Source: JAMXLO01 sp963850535
GTDB lineage: Bacteria > Pseudomonadota > Alphaproteobacteria > Acetobacterales > Acetobacteraceae
DNA length: 64,000 bases
Assembly (NCBI GenBank): GCA_963850535.1
Contig: CAWKMC010000024.1
Coordinates: 62,001-126,000 of the forward strand
Direction of reading: 5' to 3'
Position numbers and translations under genes: made by a program. The notes below the pieces were generated by a model. That model ran no database searches. It was not told the DNA's origin and saw only the letters and a list, made by a program, of their open reading frames with translations. This document shows positions 1 through 8,605 of the stretch, piece after piece. Numbering within the stretch: position 1 is the stretch's first letter; each line of letters starts with the position of its first letter.

Positions 1-194
1 CACCACAGCCCTGCCATCGCGTCGAGGTATTCCGTCCCGTCCGCATCGTAGATCGTTGAGCCTTGCGCTCCGGTCACGACCATCTGCTTGGCTTCCAGCA
101 CCCTGTGCTGTACAATCGGGTGCAGAACGTTGTCCAGATCCTGTCGCACGACCGCCTGACGAATCGCGGGATCGGGGGCGTTGGTGAGTGACAT
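1..194 (-). CDS. Class III (omega-type) aminotransferase, N-terminal fragment
   Basis: Only the first 64 codons are in the window; the rest lies before base 1. The N-terminus reads MSLTNAPDPAIRQ, followed by HPIVQHRVLEAKQ and GSTIYDADGTEYLDAMAGLW. This is the usual opening of PLP-dependent class III aminotransferases (omega-amino acid:pyruvate or GABA type), where a beta-hairpin with a D-x-x-G-x-x-Y-L-D pattern precedes the substrate loop. The PLP lysine would be outside the window. The gene is the last visible member of the long minus-strand run and starts 50 bases after the stop of the MFS gene. Substrate cannot be inferred. Family call is fairly sure from the N-terminal motif alone. Confidence 0.75.
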   Translation of the reverse strand, partial: MSLTNAPDPAIRQAVVRQDLDNVLHPIVQHRVLEAKQMVVTGAQGSTIYDADGTEYLDAMAGLW

Positions 195-244
195 TTCAGC
201 CTCTTCGCTCGGGGCCGACAGCCTACAATGTTTCGGCTCGACCG

Positions 245-1493
245 TCACGGCTGGCGAGCCAGCAGCGCTGCGACGATGCTCAGGCAGGATAATACGACGA
301 AGCACTGCAACGACAGTGCGTAATTGCCGGACCAGTCCCGCAGGATCCCGGATAGCAGCGGGCCAGATGCCTGTGCGAGGACCTGCACCGAGAGAGCGAT
401 GCCGCGAATGGCGCCATAGCTGGCGCGGCCGTAATAGTCGGCCCAGGCAATCGGCAGCAATGTCAGCAATCCGCCGATACCGATCCCGAAGAACGACGCT
501 GCGACAAACCCGTCGCGAGCTGACGCAATGCCGAGCATGAAAGATGTGCCGATGCTGAGGGCAATCCCTGTCAGAGCCAACGCATACCGGATGGGAACGG
601 AACGGGGGAAGAAGCCGAAGCCGAGACTGGCGATGCCTGACATCAGCGAAAACACGCTGACGATTTGCGCGGCAATCGTGGGGGAGAGTCCGCATTCGAC
701 TAGATACGGTGCCTGATGCAGGCTGACGCCGGCCTGCACCGGATAGGCGAACAGTGTGAACAGGCAGAGCAGCCAGAACGATGGGGTGCGCAACGCCTGC
801 GATCGGGAAAATTCGGGTTCGTCCTGTTGGCGCCGTTTTCGGGTCGAGGAAATGTACCGATCCGGCACAAGCCCGAGATCTTCGGGTCTGCGCACCACAA
901 AGACGAAACTTGGAATAAGGCCGACTGCCAGTACCTGCGATGCCGACAGCCACCCAGCCGTCGCGCCAGCCGGCGCGAACGATCGCCGCCTGAGCGATCA
1001 GTGGCAGGATCACCAAGCCTGACATCTGCGCGACAGTGGCAATGCCGGTGGCCAAAGCTCGCCGTGACACGAACCAGTTGTTGACGGCGCCGTAAATGCC
1101 GAGATCGAATGGGCCGGCAAAATTGGTTCGTGCGACACAAAATAGCAGGTAGAACGTCGCAAGCGAACCGGTCAGAGACAACAGGAGATTTGCCGTACCC
1201 GTCGTCAAGACAGCGACGCACAATACGATGCGGGCTCCAGACCGATCGAGCAGGCGCCCCAGTCTCGGAGACGTCAGCGCCGCCAGCAAACCACCCAGTG
1301 ACACCGCGCCGGATAACGCCGTGCGCGACCAGCCGAATTCGCGCGTCATCGGCTCAACAAAGATCGATAAAGACGCGACTGCGCCGCCTTGGCGGGAAAA
1401 CCCGGCGCAACAGGCGCAAAACAAGATGACCCAACCGTAGTAGAATGGCAGGCGACGAGCCAACGCTGCTATCCAGGCAATATGGGATGGCAT
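245..1493 (-). pseudogene. MFS transporter split by a +1 frameshift
   Basis: Two minus-strand reading frames together encode one major facilitator protein of about 415 residues, normal for the family. The upstream frame (from the ATG at 1493, with an in-frame GTG further up as alternative) has PFYYGWVILFCACCAGF and the MFS loop GRLLDRSGARIV. It runs to DGWVAVGIA at about 935. The protein resumes one frame over as VLAVGLIPSFVFVVRRPEDLGL and continues through the second six membrane helices to the stop at 245. Removing one G of the GG at 934-935 joins the halves exactly. The FYYGW start resembles the oxalate/formate or monocarboxylate branch of MFS. It is either a recent pseudogene or a sequence error. 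Confidence 0.8.
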
Positions 1494-1592
1494 TCCTGAG
1501 GTCTCGTCTCGCCCTGCCTGATCGAAGTCGTATCCGGCATCTGCCGAGATCACGCAACAGAGCATCCATCGTCGTGCTGGCGGCGACGAGCA

Positions 1593-3467
1593 TCAATGAT
1601 GGTGTCCCGACGGCGCTGAGACAGTGAGCGGATGCGCGAGAACGTCGCGCACCCGTGCTGCCAGAACGCGCGCATCGTCCCAGCTATCACTGTCGCCTGG
1701 TCGCCATGCCGCCCGCAACCGGCCATTTTGATCGACCAGGACCTGGATCCCCTTCAGATCATCCGGCGATACGCCAAGAATGATGGACAAGGCTGTCCAT
1801 AGCTCAGGTTCCATTGCGACACATACGTCGTCACTAGGTTCTGGTGCCTTATTCCGTGCAACGAGAATGGTAGCGGTGTTCACGTTTGGTGGCGCTTCCC
1901 GGCTCGACGCGTTGCCGAGTGCGATGATACGAATCGCGCGGCCGCGTAGGTCATCCAAATCGATACTGCGTCCACCCGCACACTGCGCATCGAACTGCGG
2001 CATGGCGACAGGTTGAGACCAATTCCCGGTCCGGCGCATGCTCGCTCCGGCATAGTGTGCGCGCAGGAAATCGATCAGATCCCAGATCGCTTCACTCGAA
2101 AGCTTGCCAGCGAAACCCGGCATCGCCGTAGTGCCATCGGGAGTCGCGAAGCCGTGTCCAATGAACCAATAGAGATCACCATCGCTATGTGTCTGGAAGT
2201 GTGCCGCTGTCAGGTCGGCTGGCACGAGCGGGAGGGTTTTCGCCTGTGCGCCATCGCCACGACCGTCGGCGCCGTGACACGCCTCGCAATGAGTGGCAAA
2301 CAGCCGAGCGCCACGGTCGATCGCAGTGGCGGCAAATTCTGTTGGCGAGGTGAAGAAGCTGGTCGGGTAGGCATCGACGAACAAGAGGCTAAGTCGAGGC
2401 GTTGCCAGGACAAGCAGGACCACTGTTGAGGCAAACGCATACCATCTGATCCGGTGCCAGATCAGTCCGCACACGACAGCGGCGCAAGCGGCTCCGGTTG
2501 CAGTCAGCGCTGCGAGCGCCTGACGACGCAGCGACGGATCGGCAAGTGCTGTGAGGCTTGGCCGCCACGGCAATGGCCACACTGGCTGTTCGTGCGTGCC
2601 TGGAGTCAGTGAAGCAAGAAACCCTGCAGTGATGATGACGGCGGCGCCCAGCAGCATCTCTATGGCGATCGAGACCCGCATGCGCCGACGGGCAGTAAGA
2701 AATCTGCTGTCGGCCAGGCGCTCCGTGAACACAAAGCGGTTGAGCGCGGCCAAGAACAGCAGCATCAGGAACAGTCCGAGCTTAACCAGCGCCACATGGC
2801 CATACTCGGTGCCCAGCAGGCCGGGCAGGCCGCCCATCAGCGCCGTGACCTGCACAACCGCAGTGCCAGCCAGCAATAGGACGGAGGCGAGACCGATTGG
2901 CGTGAAATTTCGACATGCTGAACCTGCGGCCTCAATCGGCACCACGCCCACAGCAATGAACAGAGGTAACAAGCCACCCAGCCACGCCCCGGCTGCCAGC
3001 AGATGCAACTGTTCCGAGCCGATCAGCTCAGCCCCGACGCTGCCCCCCATAGCACCGGCGTGTCCCAGCATTGGCTGCATGGCAAGTGCGCCGCCACTAA
3101 GCACCAATGCGGCAATGGATATTGTGCGACGGCCAAGTGGCATCAACAGCACAGTAGTCAGAAGCGCGCAGCGAAGTACAAACCATCGTCCATATTGGGT
3201 TTGGAATGCGACCACGGGTGCCGCAGCCAATGCGCTTGCAAGGTTAGCAGCGTCTGCGATTGCCGCAGCTTCCGCAATAAGCCACCCGAGGCCGAAAAAG
3301 AGTGCTGATGCCGCGCTGATCCATACGAGCCGGCGGAGTGGCCTGCCTGCAGCACAGGCCTCGCTGCCCAAGATCAACAGGACGAACAACGATGTTCCGA
3401 ACAGCGAGATCAGTGCGGCGACGTGGACCCCGCGTACGACTGCCGCGATGGTCTGTAGCGTGGACAA
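1593..3467 (-). CDS. copD: CopD-type copper membrane protein fused to a c-type cytochrome
   Basis: This 624-residue protein has an N-terminal CopD-like membrane region (about residues 1-370), with many hydrophobic helices starting MSTLQTIAAVVRGVHVAAL. A mono-heme cytochrome c domain follows, with heme-binding CEACH near residue 393 and a plausible axial Met in TTAMPGFAG near residue 440. The last 150 residues form a soluble region, ending in Ser-Gly-His-His-His, that I do not recognise. CopD proteins work with CopC in copper import or delivery; the heme domain suggests an electron-transfer or Cu(II)-reducing role (inference). The start is a TTG at 3467, three bases after the copC stop and with GGGAAA upstream, so translation is probably coupled. 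Confidence 0.8.
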   Translation of the reverse strand: MSTLQTIAAVVRGVHVAALISLFGTSLFVLLILGSEACAAGRPLRRLVWISAASALFFGLGWLIAEAAAIADAANLASALAAAPVVAFQTQYGRWFVLRCALLTTVLLMPLGRRTISIAALVLSGGALAMQPMLGHAGAMGGSVGAELIGSEQLHLLAAGAWLGGLLPLFIAVGVVPIEAAGSACRNFTPIGLASVLLLAGTAVVQVTALMGGLPGLLGTEYGHVALVKLGLFLMLLFLAALNRFVFTERLADSRFLTARRRMRVSIAIEMLLGAAVIITAGFLASLTPGTHEQPVWPLPWRPSLTALADPSLRRQALAALTATGAACAAVVCGLIWHRIRWYAFASTVVLLVLATPRLSLLFVDAYPTSFFTSPTEFAATAIDRGARLFATHCEACHGADGRGDGAQAKTLPLVPADLTAAHFQTHSDGDLYWFIGHGFATPDGTTAMPGFAGKLSSEAIWDLIDFLRAHYAGASMRRTGNWSQPVAMPQFDAQCAGGRSIDLDDLRGRAIRIIALGNASSREAPPNVNTATILVARNKAPEPSDDVCVAMEPELWTALSIILGVSPDDLKGIQVLVDQNGRLRAAWRPGDSDSWDDARVLAARVRDVLAHPLTVSAPSGHHH

Positions 3468-3470
3468 GGG

Positions 3471-3830
3471 TTATTTCCCGACAGTGAACTGAAAGCTTCC
3501 CTCGGTCTTGTGGGTGTCCACCGACGTGGCGCGCCAGTTGACGGTATACTTGCCGCGGCCGAGCACCGGGAGCTGCACGATCACATTGCGGCCATTGCCC
3601 GGTTCGGTGTGTGGCTTGCCGATTGCCACGTCGGCGCCCGTGGGATCGCGTACCTGCACCGTGGTGAATAACGGCTCCACGCCTTCGGTGAACGTTAAGA
3701 CCAGTTGCGTTGGCGAGGCGGTCACTTCGCCGCCGACTGGTGGTTCGGTCCTCTCCAGCATCGCGTGGGCGTAGGCGGGCGCCACCGGCAGCAGCAAAAT
3801 CACGACCGCCAAGAATGGTGCTGCGCGCAT
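3471..3830 (-). CDS. copC: CopC-domain periplasmic copper-binding protein
   Basis: A 119-residue secreted protein. A signal peptide (MRAAPFLAVVILLLPVAPAYA) is followed by mature HAMLERTEPPVGG, whose N-terminal His is the classic Cu(II) ligand of CopC. It ends with the conserved strand VDTHKTEGSFQFTV, carrying the second copper-site His. The ATG at 3830 overlaps the stop of the upstream gene (TAATG), so I prefer it over a TTG four codons earlier. It lies directly before copD. CopC binds copper in the periplasm and passes it to or from CopD. The family is clear; whether it serves resistance or assembly of copper enzymes is not visible. Confidence 0.88.
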   Translation of the reverse strand: MRAAPFLAVVILLLPVAPAYAHAMLERTEPPVGGEVTASPTQLVLTFTEGVEPLFTTVQVRDPTGADVAIGKPHTEPGNGRNVIVQLPVLGRGKYTVNWRATSVDTHKTEGSFQFTVGK

Positions 3831-4795
3831 TATTGCCACCAATTCACGATCGGCTTGCCCAGGCTATTGGGAAGCAGGTCGTCGAAGTAGAGATGGAATT
3901 GTGCGATGATGCCGAGGTGTGAGCCGGTCTGTTTGTTGCCTGGAATCAGCATCTCGACACCCAAGGCATATGCTTGCGCAGTGTAGTTGATACCCACACC
4001 TATCAGGTATTGTGTGTTGGTCGTATTCGGTTTGCTGGCCGGTGATGACCATGCAACTTCGACCACGGGTGTCAGCCGGTTGACGAACTCGGGAAAGCCG
4101 TAATCCTTCACCTGGCTCTGCAGGTAGCGCATGCTGTATTGCAGCGACAGGCCACCGGTCCACAGGTTGGACGTGCCGTTGTTGAACAGGGGATTGCCGG
4201 TATCCGCGTCGAAGCCGGTCACTTTCAGCTTTTGATCAGTGATCGAGTAGCCCAGCGTTCCGGTGATTGCTAGCGGGCGCAGCAACCCGATTGGCAGGTC
4301 GCCAAAGCCCTTGCCCCAGAAGACTGTCGGCGTCGTGGCACCGGTCTGATCAACATCGAGTGCGGCGGCGGTATCGCCCGTCGTGCCAGTCCGCCCGAAC
4401 TCTCGGACCACGCCCAGCGACAGCATGAACTCGTGTTCCGGATTTACGTAGATTATGTACTTCAGTCCCAACTCTACGTTCTCCCAGCCGCTTGCGGTTC
4501 CCGCGCCCGGTGTGCGCAGCCACTGATAACCGTCCGAGATTGAGAAGCCGAAACTTTCGGTGATCCGTTTGTCGAACTCGAAATCGAGCGCATATAGCTT
4601 GGGCGTTATTCCGCCCCCGTTAGGTTGCGGTAGAAAGGAAAATGTCGGCAAAGACGCCTCATCTGCCACGTTCGGGCCATCGATCAGCAGTGTACTGATG
4701 AACATATGTGGCCCGGCGAAACCATGGGCCGAAGCCGCCTTGATAGGCAAGACGCACGACCCGACAAGTGCGGCAAGAAGCTTTCGTTGTTGCAC
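3830..4795 (-). CDS. Putative outer-membrane beta-barrel protein of the zinc/copper cluster
   Basis: A protein of 321 residues starting at a GTG (4795) with GGGAAA upstream. Residues 1-25 look like a signal peptide, ending KAASAHG. The rest consists of alternating short hydrophobic strands rich in Gly, Tyr, Phe and Thr, such as VELGLKYIIY, LSLGVVREFG and LIGVGINYTAQAYALGVEML, ending with IIAQFHLYFDDL near the C-terminus. That pattern fits a beta-barrel of the outer membrane, but I recognise no named porin family. Its stop overlaps the copC start by one base, so it is in the metal operon and may pass metal or a metal complex across the outer membrane (inference). An in-frame extension upstream to 5038 overlaps the DUF2946-like gene and is not coding. 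Confidence 0.7.
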   Translation of the reverse strand: MQQRKLLAALVGSCVLPIKAASAHGFAGPHMFISTLLIDGPNVADEASLPTFSFLPQPNGGGITPKLYALDFEFDKRITESFGFSISDGYQWLRTPGAGTASGWENVELGLKYIIYVNPEHEFMLSLGVVREFGRTGTTGDTAAALDVDQTGATTPTVFWGKGFGDLPIGLLRPLAITGTLGYSITDQKLKVTGFDADTGNPLFNNGTSNLWTGGLSLQYSMRYLQSQVKDYGFPEFVNRLTPVVEVAWSSPASKPNTTNTQYLIGVGINYTAQAYALGVEMLIPGNKQTGSHLGIIAQFHLYFDDLLPNSLGKPIVNWWQ

Positions 4796-4866
4796 GGCTA
4801 TGTTTCCCTGATCTGAGTAGCTGGTGTGTCGACGCAAGCGAGCGCCGGCGTGGTGGTCGGCCAAAC

Positions 4867-5229
4867 TCAAATCGGAGACGGTGGACCTCGCGGCTGTGCC
4901 GCGATAAGCAGAGGCGGCGGTGGCGCGCGTTGCTGCGGCAGGGCGAATTGCACCGATGCCGCGACGCGCTGGCTCAGAACTGTCGGTGCCGACGCAGTGT
5001 CTACGAAGGCTGGACCGTGCGCTTGGCAGATCGCGCAAAGGACGCAGTCATGACCATCGTTCGTTGGCTGCGACGGCTGCTGCCCTTGGTGTGCATCAGC
5101 ATGACAGATTGGCACGTCAGCCAGCGGATCGAGACTTGTCGCGAGCACGCTCCACGGCATCGTGGCAACCAGAACCACCTGGCACCATGCCGCCACCCAG
5201 CTCAAAGCGAACGCAACCACAGACTTCAT
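4867..5229 (-). CDS. DUF2946-like exported cysteine/histidine protein
   Basis: A small protein of 120 residues with a hydrophobic N-terminus (MKSVVAFALSWVAAWCQVVLVATMP) that could be a signal peptide or anchor. A central cluster follows: ICHAD and then HDCVLCAICQAHG. This C-x2-C-x2-C-x2-H arrangement resembles the conserved core of DUF2946 proteins, which often sit beside copper or other metal transport genes. The C-terminal third is Pro/Ala-rich and low in complexity. It starts 10 bases after the znuB stop with no Shine-Dalgarno on this strand, so translation is presumably coupled. A role as a metal-binding accessory factor is inference from the motif and neighbours. Confidence 0.65.
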   Translation of the reverse strand: MKSVVAFALSWVAAWCQVVLVATMPWSVLATSLDPLADVPICHADAHQGQQPSQPTNDGHDCVLCAICQAHGPAFVDTASAPTVLSQRVAASVQFALPQQRAPPPPLLIAAQPRGPPSPI

Positions 5230-5239
5230 CAAGGAGGCT

Positions 5240-6061
5240 TTATCGCGACAGCATCGATCCAGTAGCGCCGTAAAGCGTAACTGGCAAGCGAAGAACAGTC
5301 AGCATGTATATCGCGCTGCTTAGCGCGGTAATCCAAAAAGTCGTCGGCAAATCTGTCTCATACGCCAGCGCGAGCCCGAGCCAGGCTTCTGTCAGTGCCA
5401 GAACGATCGACAACGAGACACCAGTCCAAATCCGTGTTGTCAGCCGCTGTGCCGAAGCTGCGGGACCCACCATCAGCGTGAACACCAGCAAAACCCCGAC
5501 GATCTGCGCGCACTCGGCCACAGCAAGCGCGACGAGGCCGAGGAACAGCACCGAGATAAGCCGTAGCGACACACCCCTTGCCTCGGCTAGTTCGGGCTGC
5601 AGACTGGCGAACAGCAACGGCCTTGCCATTACGACGAGGGCGGCGATCGCCAAAATCGTCAGCGACAACAACGACCAGATCGTCGCGCGATCGATCGCCA
5701 GGACGTTGCCGAACAGCAGCGTAGTAACCTGGGTAGCATAAGCCGTGTAAAAGTTTAGAAACAGCAGGCCCAGTCCGAGCGACATCGCCAGCACCATTCC
5801 GATGGCAACGTCGCGTTGCTGCAGTCGCTCCCCCAGCAGACCCATGCCTATCCCCGCGACCATTGTCATGACCAGCAGACCCCAGAGTGGCGAGACGCCA
5901 ATCAGGACAGCGCCTGTTGCGCCGGCGAACCCGACGTGGGACAGCGCGTGCCCGGCGAAAGTCTGTGAGCGGAGCACGAGAAAGAACCCGACCAGGCCGC
6001 ACAACACGGCGACAATCCCAGCGGCGGCAAACGCGTTTTGCATGAAGTCATACGTGAACAT
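5240..6061 (-). CDS. znuB: Zinc/manganese ABC transporter permease (ZnuB/AztB type)
   Basis: An integral membrane permease of the ABC-3 family, about 273 residues, with roughly eight hydrophobic segments. Family features include LRSQTFAGHALSHVGFAGA near the N-terminus (the first cytoplasmic loop contacting the ATPase) and AECAQIVGVLLVFTLMVGPAA in the second half. The ATG at 6061 (MFTYDFMQNAF) matches the usual start, though an ATG at 6091 is also in frame. It overlaps the end of znuC by 14 bases. With ZnuC and ZnuA it forms a high-affinity zinc importer in the inner membrane; the upstream Zur box supports zinc rather than manganese. Confidence 0.88.
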   Translation of the reverse strand: MFTYDFMQNAFAAAGIVAVLCGLVGFFLVLRSQTFAGHALSHVGFAGATGAVLIGVSPLWGLLVMTMVAGIGMGLLGERLQQRDVAIGMVLAMSLGLGLLFLNFYTAYATQVTTLLFGNVLAIDRATIWSLLSLTILAIAALVVMARPLLFASLQPELAEARGVSLRLISVLFLGLVALAVAECAQIVGVLLVFTLMVGPAASAQRLTTRIWTGVSLSIVLALTEAWLGLALAYETDLPTTFWITALSSAIYMLTVLRLPVTLYGATGSMLSR

Positions 6062-6863
6062 GGCGTCCGGTATGTTCATGCTGATGCGCATCGCGTTCTA
6101 CATCATGGCCGCCCAACATCACGAAGATTCGGCCATTCAATTGCACGACGTCAATTTTAGATCCGTAAAGTCGGGATAGTACGGGTCCCGTAACCACTTC
6201 CTCGACCGTGCCGAGTGCCGCACGCCCTTGGCCCAGATAAAGCACGCGATCGAGCGCGCCGAGCAGCGGGTTGAGTTCATGTGCGCTGAACAGCACCGTC
6301 ATGCCCAACTCTTGCTGCAATGCACGGGTCAATCCGACAACCGTCCCTTGATGATGCGGGTCCAAACTGATCAGCGGCTCATCGAGCAGCAGCAGGCGCG
6401 GTCGCCCAAGCAGAGCCTGTGCAAGCAGCAATCGCTGGCGTTCGCCGCCCGAGGTCTCCATCAGCGGTCGCCGCGCGAGTTCAGTGGCCTGGACTTGCTC
6501 TAACGCCCAGCCCACCTCCTTACGCGCGGCACGGTCCAATACCGGTAATCCCCAGCGATGGCCATTGACACCGCTGGAGACAAAGTCCCATCCGGACAGC
6601 CGCAAATGCTCCAACGCGCTGCGGCTCTGCGGCATGTAGCCGATCGCGGCGTTGCCGCGTGCGACCGGCTTGTTCAGCACGCGAACCGTGCCGTCCCGAG
6701 GGGGTAGCAGCCCCAATATTGCGCGCATCAGTGTCGTTTTGCCTGAACCGTTCGGCCCGAACACTCCCACGAATTCATTCTGCCGAATGGCCATGTCGAT
6801 GTTGGCAAGTACGGGTTGTGTGCCAAATGCCAGCGTGACACCGTCCAGTTCGATCGCGTTCAT
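6048..6863 (-). CDS. znuC: Zinc ABC transporter ATP-binding protein
   Basis: A 271-residue ABC ATPase. It has Walker A GPNGSGKTT near residue 36, the Q-loop in GYMPQS, signature SGGERQR, Walker B LLLLDEP and the switch His in SAHE. The C-terminus is His-rich (GGHDVERDAHQHEHTGRHVHV), as in several zinc transporter ATPases, and could sense or buffer zinc. Its ATG overlaps the znuA stop (ATGA) and its end overlaps znuB. The order znuA-znuC-znuB under one Zur box makes a single transcript very likely. Family assignment is secure; zinc specificity rests on the regulator and box. Confidence 0.92.
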   Translation of the reverse strand: MNAIELDGVTLAFGTQPVLANIDMAIRQNEFVGVFGPNGSGKTTLMRAILGLLPPRDGTVRVLNKPVARGNAAIGYMPQSRSALEHLRLSGWDFVSSGVNGHRWGLPVLDRAARKEVGWALEQVQATELARRPLMETSGGERQRLLLAQALLGRPRLLLLDEPLISLDPHHQGTVVGLTRALQQELGMTVLFSAHELNPLLGALDRVLYLGQGRAALGTVEEVVTGPVLSRLYGSKIDVVQLNGRIFVMLGGHDVERDAHQHEHTGRHVHV

Positions 6864-7729
6864 GGTGGCGCGCCGGCTAGCGCTTGGCCGATTGAGTCGA
6901 GCTCCGCCAGCAGCCAGTCCTGATAGCGCCGCCCGGCCGGCTCAGTTTCGGTTATGCCGACAATGGGGATCCGTGCCTCGTCTGCGATCACCTTCAGGCG
7001 TTCTGCCGCCGGGTCAGTGGCCTGGCTGTTGTACAACAGAAGGCGCACAGCGCGCGTTCGCAGATCATTCTCAAATGCGGCAACATCGGAGACACGTGGT
7101 TCGGCGTTGTTCATTACCGCAAGTTGGAATCGTTCATTGCGCATCTTGAACCCCAGAGCCGTCGCCATGTAGCCGAATACCGGCTCGGTCGCGGTGATCG
7201 GAGCACCTTCGAATTGCTGCCGCAATCCGCTGATCCGCGCGTCCACTTGGCGCAACGACGTAAGGAACACGTCCATGCTGTGCCTGTAGTCCTCGCTGTT
7301 TGCAGGGTCCCATTCAGCCAGTGCCGCGGTCAGTGCGGTAGCGTAGGCGGGCATGGTCGGCGGATCGTACCAGATATGAGGGTTATCGCCGGGCTTTCGG
7401 TGCACCAGGTCGGCGACCACGATGACCTGGCGCTTGGGTGACTTTGCGGCGGCCAGTAGTTTTGGCATCCAAGGGTCGTAGTCGGCGCCGTTATAAACTA
7501 CGATGGTGGCGCTGGAGAGCAGGCGAGACACGGCAGGACTTGCCTCGAACAGATGTGGGTCCTGATCTGGATTGCGCATGATGCTGCTGACCGAGGCGTG
7601 ACTGCCGGCAATCTGCTGCGCCACATCCGCATAAAAATTCTCCGCCGCCACGATGTCGATGGCGCCCCGCGCAGAAGCTGGCGCGGCGAACAGGCCGAGT
7701 GCGACAACGACGCTCCAGAGTTTCACCAT
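6860..7729 (-). CDS. znuA: Periplasmic zinc-binding protein of ABC transporter
   Basis: A 289-residue cluster A-I solute-binding protein. A signal peptide (MVKLWSVVVALGLFAAPASA) is followed by IDIVAAENFYADVAQQIAG. Metal-site motifs are DPHLFEASP, NPHIWYDPPTMPAY and TEPVFGYMATALG. The usual His-rich mobile loop of gammaproteobacterial ZnuA is absent, which makes it closer to the AztC/short-loop type; the His tail of ZnuC may compensate. I place the start at the ATG at 7729 (GGGGGCG upstream) because an earlier in-frame extension would run through the Zur box. First gene of the operon. Confidence 0.9.
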   Translation of the reverse strand: MVKLWSVVVALGLFAAPASARGAIDIVAAENFYADVAQQIAGSHASVSSIMRNPDQDPHLFEASPAVSRLLSSATIVVYNGADYDPWMPKLLAAAKSPKRQVIVVADLVHRKPGDNPHIWYDPPTMPAYATALTAALAEWDPANSEDYRHSMDVFLTSLRQVDARISGLRQQFEGAPITATEPVFGYMATALGFKMRNERFQLAVMNNAEPRVSDVAAFENDLRTRAVRLLLYNSQATDPAAERLKVIADEARIPIVGITETEPAGRRYQDWLLAELDSIGQALAGAPP

Positions 7730-7747
7730 GATCGCCCCCGCGGCAGT

Positions 7748-7764
7748 ATGTAATACTATAACAT
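7748..7764. promoter_or_regulatory. Zur box between znuA and zur
   Basis: A 17-base palindrome, ATGTAATA-C-TATAACAT. Its two arms differ at a single position and it closely matches the alphaproteobacterial Zur operator (ATGTTATA-n-TATAACAT type). It lies 19 bases before the znuA start and 58 bases before the zur start, so one site could repress zinc uptake and control zur itself. The match is seen directly; binding is inferred from the adjacent Fur-family gene. Confidence 0.8.
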
Positions 7765-7821
7765 ATCGCATGCAACCGTGCCGTGGATGTGCTAACATGC
7801 GCAGGCACGAAGGGAGACCGC

Positions 7822-8325
7822 ATGGGGGAGTTTTCGCGTCGGACAAAAATGTTGCTCAGCCGAGCCGAGGTGATCTGCGACCATCGGGGTGCCACGCTGA
7901 CGGAACTGCGTCGCCAGGTACTTGGTATGATCCTGGACGCCGCGGCATCAACCGGCGCGTACGAACTGCTGGATCGGTTGCGCGAGACACGGCCCGGTGC
8001 GGCACCGCCCACCGTCTACCGAACCCTCGAATTCTTGCTGGAGCAAGGGCTGATCCATCGCGTGGAACGGTTATCTGCTTTCGTTGGTTGTGTCGCTGGA
8101 TGCACCGCTGATCCTGACAGTGACAGTCACGCGCATGCAGCGCAGTTCCTGATCTGCCGAAACTGCGGCCGCGTCGTCGAGATGCAGGATCATGATGTCG
8201 CGGCTGTACTAGCGCGTGTCGCCAAGGATGCCGGATTTACCATTGGTAGCGCAACGGTTGAGGCGGAGGGGCTGTGCAGCACGTGTCACTCTGCCGCGCC
8301 GCCAACTCGAGCTCGCAGGCACTGA
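7822..8325 (+). CDS. zur: Fur-family zinc uptake regulator Zur
   Basis: A 167-residue Fur-family repressor. The N-terminal winged helix includes TLTELRRQVLGMILDAA and the recognition region PPTVYRTLEFLLEQGLIHRVE. The dimerisation/metal domain has HAHAAQFLICRNCGRVVE, and a second CxxC (CSTCH) sits at the C-terminus; the two CxxC pairs form the structural zinc site. The ATG at 7822 is preceded by AAGGGAG at good spacing; in-frame codons back to 7783 lie outside the family N-terminus. It is divergent from znuA with the Zur palindrome between them. With zinc bound it should repress znuACB and perhaps the copper-type genes further down that transcript (inference). Confidence 0.9.
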   Translation: MGEFSRRTKMLLSRAEVICDHRGATLTELRRQVLGMILDAAASTGAYELLDRLRETRPGAAPPTVYRTLEFLLEQGLIHRVERLSAFVGCVAGCTADPDSDSHAHAAQFLICRNCGRVVEMQDHDVAAVLARVAKDAGFTIGSATVEAEGLCSTCHSAAPPTRARRH

Positions 8326-8605
8326 TTGGCGAAGAGGGTCCCTCCCCTGCGGCAGTGTAAATCTTTGTCAGGTGGCGGTAGAACATCGATCAGCGTATCG
8401 AGGCGCAACGCGTATCCGGCAGCTTCGTCGCTTCGCGACTTACTGAATACGATGCGGAATTCTGCATTCAGGCCAAAGCCTGGAGATGGCGTAGTCATGC
8501 ACGACGCGCCGAGGGTTAAGGCGTCGTAAGTGACATCTTCCTCTCGAAGGCTAGCAACGTCCGGTTCGGCCGGGCAAACTGCCGACGGGTCGGCGAGGGT
8601 AAGCC

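Noticed and set aside
8286..8498. Small minus-strand frame overlapping the end of zur
   Set aside because: No ribosome site and partly antisense to zur; the 280 bases between zur and the HpaB-type gene show no supported feature.
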